Below are positions 61,492-64,000 of a DNA stretch of 64,000 nt, piece after piece. The DNA is taken from assembly GCF_024752355.1 (NCBI RefSeq), contig NZ_JANTHZ010000002.1, positions 682,001 through 746,000 on the forward strand, written 5' to 3'. Positions within the stretch are counted from its first letter, which is position 1, and each line of letters opens with the position of its first letter. Under the pieces are notes generated by a model. The model saw only the letters and a program-made list of their open reading frames with translations, made no database searches and was not told the origin of the DNA. The translations under genes were made by a program, and so were the position numbers. Origin of the DNA: Ancylobacter mangrovi. Its GTDB lineage: Bacteria; Pseudomonadota; Alphaproteobacteria; Rhizobiales; Xanthobacteraceae.

Positions 61492-62837
61492 TGCGTAGGA
61501 CGTCAGTGTTTCTCATTGGAGCGGCGGCCGGCGCGCTTGTCGCGGTGGGCGCCACGCAGCCGCGGCTGCTGCTGCAGCCGACGCAGGCCATGGCGGCCGC
61601 CTCGGATACCTACCGGCAGCTCAATCTGTTCGGCGACGTGTTCGAGCGGGTACGCGCCGACTACGTGGACAAGCCCGACGATGGCAAGCTGATCGAGGCG
61701 GCCATCAACGGCATGCTCTCCTCGCTCGATCCGCACTCCACCTACATGGACGCGAAGGACTTCCGCGACATGCAGGTGCAGACCCGCGGCCAGTTCGGCG
61801 GCCTCGGCATCGAGGTCACCATGGAGGACGGGCTCGTCAAGGTGGTGGCGCCGATCGACGACACCCCGGCCGCCAAGGCCGGCGTGCAGGCCGGCGACCT
61901 GATCTCCAAGCTCGACGGCGAGGACGTGAAGGGCCTCACCCTGAGCCAGGCGGTCGAGAAGATGCGCGGCGCGGTGTCGACCCCGATCAAGCTCACCATC
62001 ATCCGCAAGGGCCAGGACAAGCCGATCGAGGTGACCCTGGTTCGCGACATCATCAACATCAAGTCGGTGCGTTCGCGGGTCGAGAACGGCGACATCGGCT
62101 ACATCCGCATCACCTCCTTCAGCGAGCAGACCGGCGACGGGCTGAAGAAGGCGATCGAGGACCTGACCAAGCAGATCGGCGAGGACAAGCTCAAGGGCTT
62201 CATCATCGACCTGCGCAACAATCCCGGCGGCCTGCTCGACCAGGCGATCGACGTGTCCGACACCTTCCTCGACCATGGCGAGATCGTCTCGACCCGCGGT
62301 CGCGAGGCGGACGAGACCGAGCGGCGCAACGCCCGCCCGGGCGACCTGAGCGACGGCAAGCCGGTGATCGTGCTGGTGAACGGCGGTTCGGCCTCGGCCT
62401 CCGAGATCGTGGCCGGCGCGCTGCAGGACCACAAGCGCGCGACCATCCTCGGCTCGCTCACCTTCGGCAAGGGCTCGGTGCAGACCGTGATCCCGGTGTC
62501 GGGCAACGCCGCGATCAAGCTGACCACGGCGCGCTACTACACGCCGTCGGGCCGCTCGATCCAGGCCAAGGGCATCCAGCCCGACATCGAGCTGGTGCAG
62601 GACGTGCCGGCCGACATGAAGGAAAAGGCGGAAGCCGCCGGCGTCGAGATCACCCATGGCGAGGCTTCGCTCAAGGGTCACCTCAAGAACGGCGAGGACG
62701 AGAAGACGGGTTCGCCCGCCTATGTGCCGCCGGACCCGAAGGACGACACCCAGCTCAAGCTGGCGGTCGACCTGATGGAAGGCGTGCAGAAGAACGCCGC
62801 CTATCCGGCCGACCCGAAGGCGGCCGTGCCGAACTGA
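61488..62837 (+). CDS. ctpA: Carboxy-terminal processing protease CtpA (S41)
   Basis: 449 residues. Signal/anchor at the N-terminus (RRTSVFLIGAAAGALVAVGA), a PDZ domain (about 85-165: GGLGIEVTMEDGLVKVV), then the S41 core with catalytic serine in VNGGSASASEIVAGAL and lysine in GSLTFGKGSVQT. Processes envelope proteins in the periplasm. Coupled to the EnvC-like gene by an ATGA overlap; ended by a strong terminator. Confidence 0.96.
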   Translation: MMRRTSVFLIGAAAGALVAVGATQPRLLLQPTQAMAAASDTYRQLNLFGDVFERVRADYVDKPDDGKLIEAAINGMLSSLDPHSTYMDAKDFRDMQVQTRGQFGGLGIEVTMEDGLVKVVAPIDDTPAAKAGVQAGDLISKLDGEDVKGLTLSQAVEKMRGAVSTPIKLTIIRKGQDKPIEVTLVRDIINIKSVRSRVENGDIGYIRITSFSEQTGDGLKKAIEDLTKQIGEDKLKGFIIDLRNNPGGLLDQAIDVSDTFLDHGEIVSTRGREADETERRNARPGDLSDGKPVIVLVNGGSASASEIVAGALQDHKRATILGSLTFGKGSVQTVIPVSGNAAIKLTTARYYTPSGRSIQAKGIQPDIELVQDVPADMKEKAEAAGVEITHGEASLKGHLKNGEDEKTGSPAYVPPDPKDDTQLKLAVDLMEGVQKNAAYPADPKAAVPN

Positions 62838-62863
62838 GCCGGTGCCTTCGCGCTGCGATATCG

Positions 62864-62897
62864 GAAACCCCGCCACCGTGCGGGGTTTCTTCGTTTT
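62864..62897 (+). terminator. Intrinsic terminator after ctpA
   Basis: GAAACCCCGC / GCGGGGTTTC (10-bp stem, CACCGT loop) followed by TTCGTTTT, 27 bp after the ctpA stop. Confidence 0.85.
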
Positions 62898-62987
62898 GGG
62901 CGGCTTTTTCGTTCCGGGGCGATCCCTGCCGCCGCAAGACCTTCGCCTTGCCGCGATCCTGCCTTGGTCCGGGTCGACAAGAGCGCC

Positions 62988-63395
62988 ATGAGATCGCCTG
63001 ATGACCCGTCGGCGCCTGCGCCGGCCGCCACGCATGAGCCTGCCGGTCCGCTCGACCGCGACGCGGTGCGCGATGGCGATCTTTCCAACGCCGCCTTCGG
63101 TATCTTCGGCCTCGCCGGCCTTGCCATCGTCGCCGTCGCGTCGGTCTGGTTCCTGACCCGGCCCGGCGCGGACGAGGATGTCGGCCTCGACCGCCTGTTC
63201 GCGACCGAGAACGCGCCGGTCCCGGCCGACGCGCCGATGCTGCGCTCGGGCTTCGACCTCGATTCCGTTCCCGGCGGCGGGCCCGGCGGCTTCACCTTCC
63301 TCGACGGTGCCACCGGCGAGCGCGAGGTGATCGGCACCGTGCCGGCCCCGGCTTCCGCGCGGGCCGACGTCGAGCCGGTGACGGTCACCCGCTAG
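62988..63395 (+). CDS. Single-pass membrane protein of unknown function
   Basis: 135 residues. A Pro/Ala-rich N-terminal ~40 residues, one membrane segment (around AAFGIFGLAGLAIVAVASVWFL), then a glycine-rich extracytoplasmic part with SGFDLDSVPGGGPGGF. I recognise no family. In many relatives a YibQ-type divergent polysaccharide deacetylase lies between ctpA and rppH; this protein sits in that position but is far shorter and lacks the deacetylase domain. An upstream TTG at 62964 is possible. Confidence 0.6.
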   Translation: MRSPDDPSAPAPAATHEPAGPLDRDAVRDGDLSNAAFGIFGLAGLAIVAVASVWFLTRPGADEDVGLDRLFATENAPVPADAPMLRSGFDLDSVPGGGPGGFTFLDGATGEREVIGTVPAPASARADVEPVTVTR

Positions 63396-63530
63396 CGACG
63401 CCCTCCCCGTGGGCGCTCCGGCAGGGCGGCGCTAAGCATAATGCGAGGCTTGCCTACGCGCCGTCACAGGACCCGCCTATGATTGCCCGGCGGCGACACG
63501 CCCGCCCGTCCATCGTGAAGTCCGGCCAAG

Positions 63531-64000
63531 ATGACCCCGTTCGAACAGCTTCCCTATCGCCCCTGCGTCGGTGTCGTGCTCGTCAATCGCGCGGGACTGG
63601 TGTTTCTCGGCCAGCGCGTCGGCGGCCCCGAGCATGTCGACACCTATCATTCCTGGCAGATGCCGCAGGGCGGCATCGACGAGGGCGAGCAGCCGGGCGA
63701 GGCGGCGCTGCGGGAGCTCTATGAGGAGACCAATGTCTGCTCGGTGGAGCCGCTCGGCGAGTCCGCCGAATGGCTCGCCTACGACCTTCCCGAGCCGATC
63801 GCGCGCTCGGCCTGGAGGGGGCGCTATCGCGGGCAGAAGCAGAAGTGGATCGCGCTGCGCTTCACCGGCGAGGACAGCGAGATCGACGTCACCCGCCCGG
63901 GCGGTGGCAAGCACAAGCCGGAATTCATCAACTGGCGCTGGGAGCACCTCGCGCGGACGCCCTCGCTGATCATCCCGTTCAAGCGGCCGGTCTACGAGCA
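63531..64000 (+). CDS. rppH: RNA pyrophosphohydrolase RppH (3' end outside window)
   Basis: 156 codons are visible before the window ends. Nudix box [23 protein letters not shown] is intact, preceded by [19 protein letters not shown] and [13 protein letters not shown] and followed by [16 protein letters not shown] and [16 protein letters not shown], all typical of RppH. It removes pyrophosphate from 5'-triphosphate RNA ends and starts mRNA decay. The frame is still open at base 64000, consistent with a protein of about 165-170 residues. Confidence 0.95.
   Translation, partial: MTPFEQLPYRPCVGVVLVNRAGLVFLGQRVGGPEHVDTYHSWQMPQGGIDEGEQPGEAALRELYEETNVCSVEPLGESAEWLAYDLPEPIARSAWRGRYRGQKQKWIALRFTGEDSEIDVTRPGGGKHKPEFINWRWEHLARTPSLIIPFKRPVYE

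Overview
The window is high-GC DNA with dense, mostly housekeeping gene content typical of an alphaproteobacterium of the order Hyphomicrobiales (Rhizobiales). Supporting signs are an F1-only ATP synthase operon (atpHAGDC) without the F0 genes, the metX-metW pair, divergent argH/tlpA, an etfB-etfA-hbdA cluster next to a PduO-type adenosyltransferase and a twin-transmembrane protein, the chain proA-nadD-rsfS-rlmH-envC-like-ctpA-rppH, and an OmpR-type regulator paired with a cyclic-nucleotide-binding protein. The overall look resembles Xanthobacteraceae (Ancylobacter, Starkeya, Xanthobacter), but that is inference. I see no prophage, insertion sequence, integrase, CRISPR array or rRNA. There are two tRNA genes (Thr-CGT, Leu-CAA).

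Layout. 1-5 kb: 5' part of a membrane diguanylate cyclase, yggS, an L,D-transpeptidase, the response regulator with its cNMP-binding partner, arfB and a SDHAF4-like protein. 5-13 kb: htpX, tRNA-Thr, amn, a LysR regulator, tRNA-Leu, aguA/aguB (agmatine to putrescine), a DUF2794 protein and a DUF1223 secreted protein. 13-24 kb: acnA, divergent ccmA-ccmB without ccmC, atpHAGDC, tenA, a GntR regulator. 24-33 kb: infA and a DEAD-box helicase, a methyltransferase, metX-metW, and the operon chorismate mutase-hisC-tyrC. 33-36.5 kb: two small unknown proteins, mmsA and a divergent LysR regulator.

36.5-43 kb is the most accessory-looking part: an orphan TctC-type binding protein, a GntR/FCD regulator and a divergent four-gene operon for 4-hydroxyproline catabolism. 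That operon has a DHDPS-family deaminase, an FAD D-amino-acid dehydrogenase, 4-hydroxyproline epimerase, and a second proline-racemase paralogue in which both catalytic cysteines are replaced. 43-45.6 kb is a MerR/ZntA zinc-cadmium efflux pair with a textbook MerR operator between the genes.

45.6-64 kb: argH/tlpA, an EamA exporter, hbdA-etfA-etfB, rhomboid protease, cobalamin adenosyltransferase, twin-TM protein, tspO, a polytopic membrane protein, a host-attachment-family protein, a YihY-family protein, and the proA to rppH chain, which runs off the right edge. The left-edge gene is also truncated by the window.

I found no convincing previously undescribed multigene system. The best leads are the Ser/Thr proline-racemase paralogue, a small protein with repeated IIGNG-like motifs, a 17-bp triplication that repeats the 3' end of the DUF2794 gene with its stop codon in all three frames, an orphan strong terminator suggesting a small RNA near 12.1 kb, and the truncated ccmAB operon.
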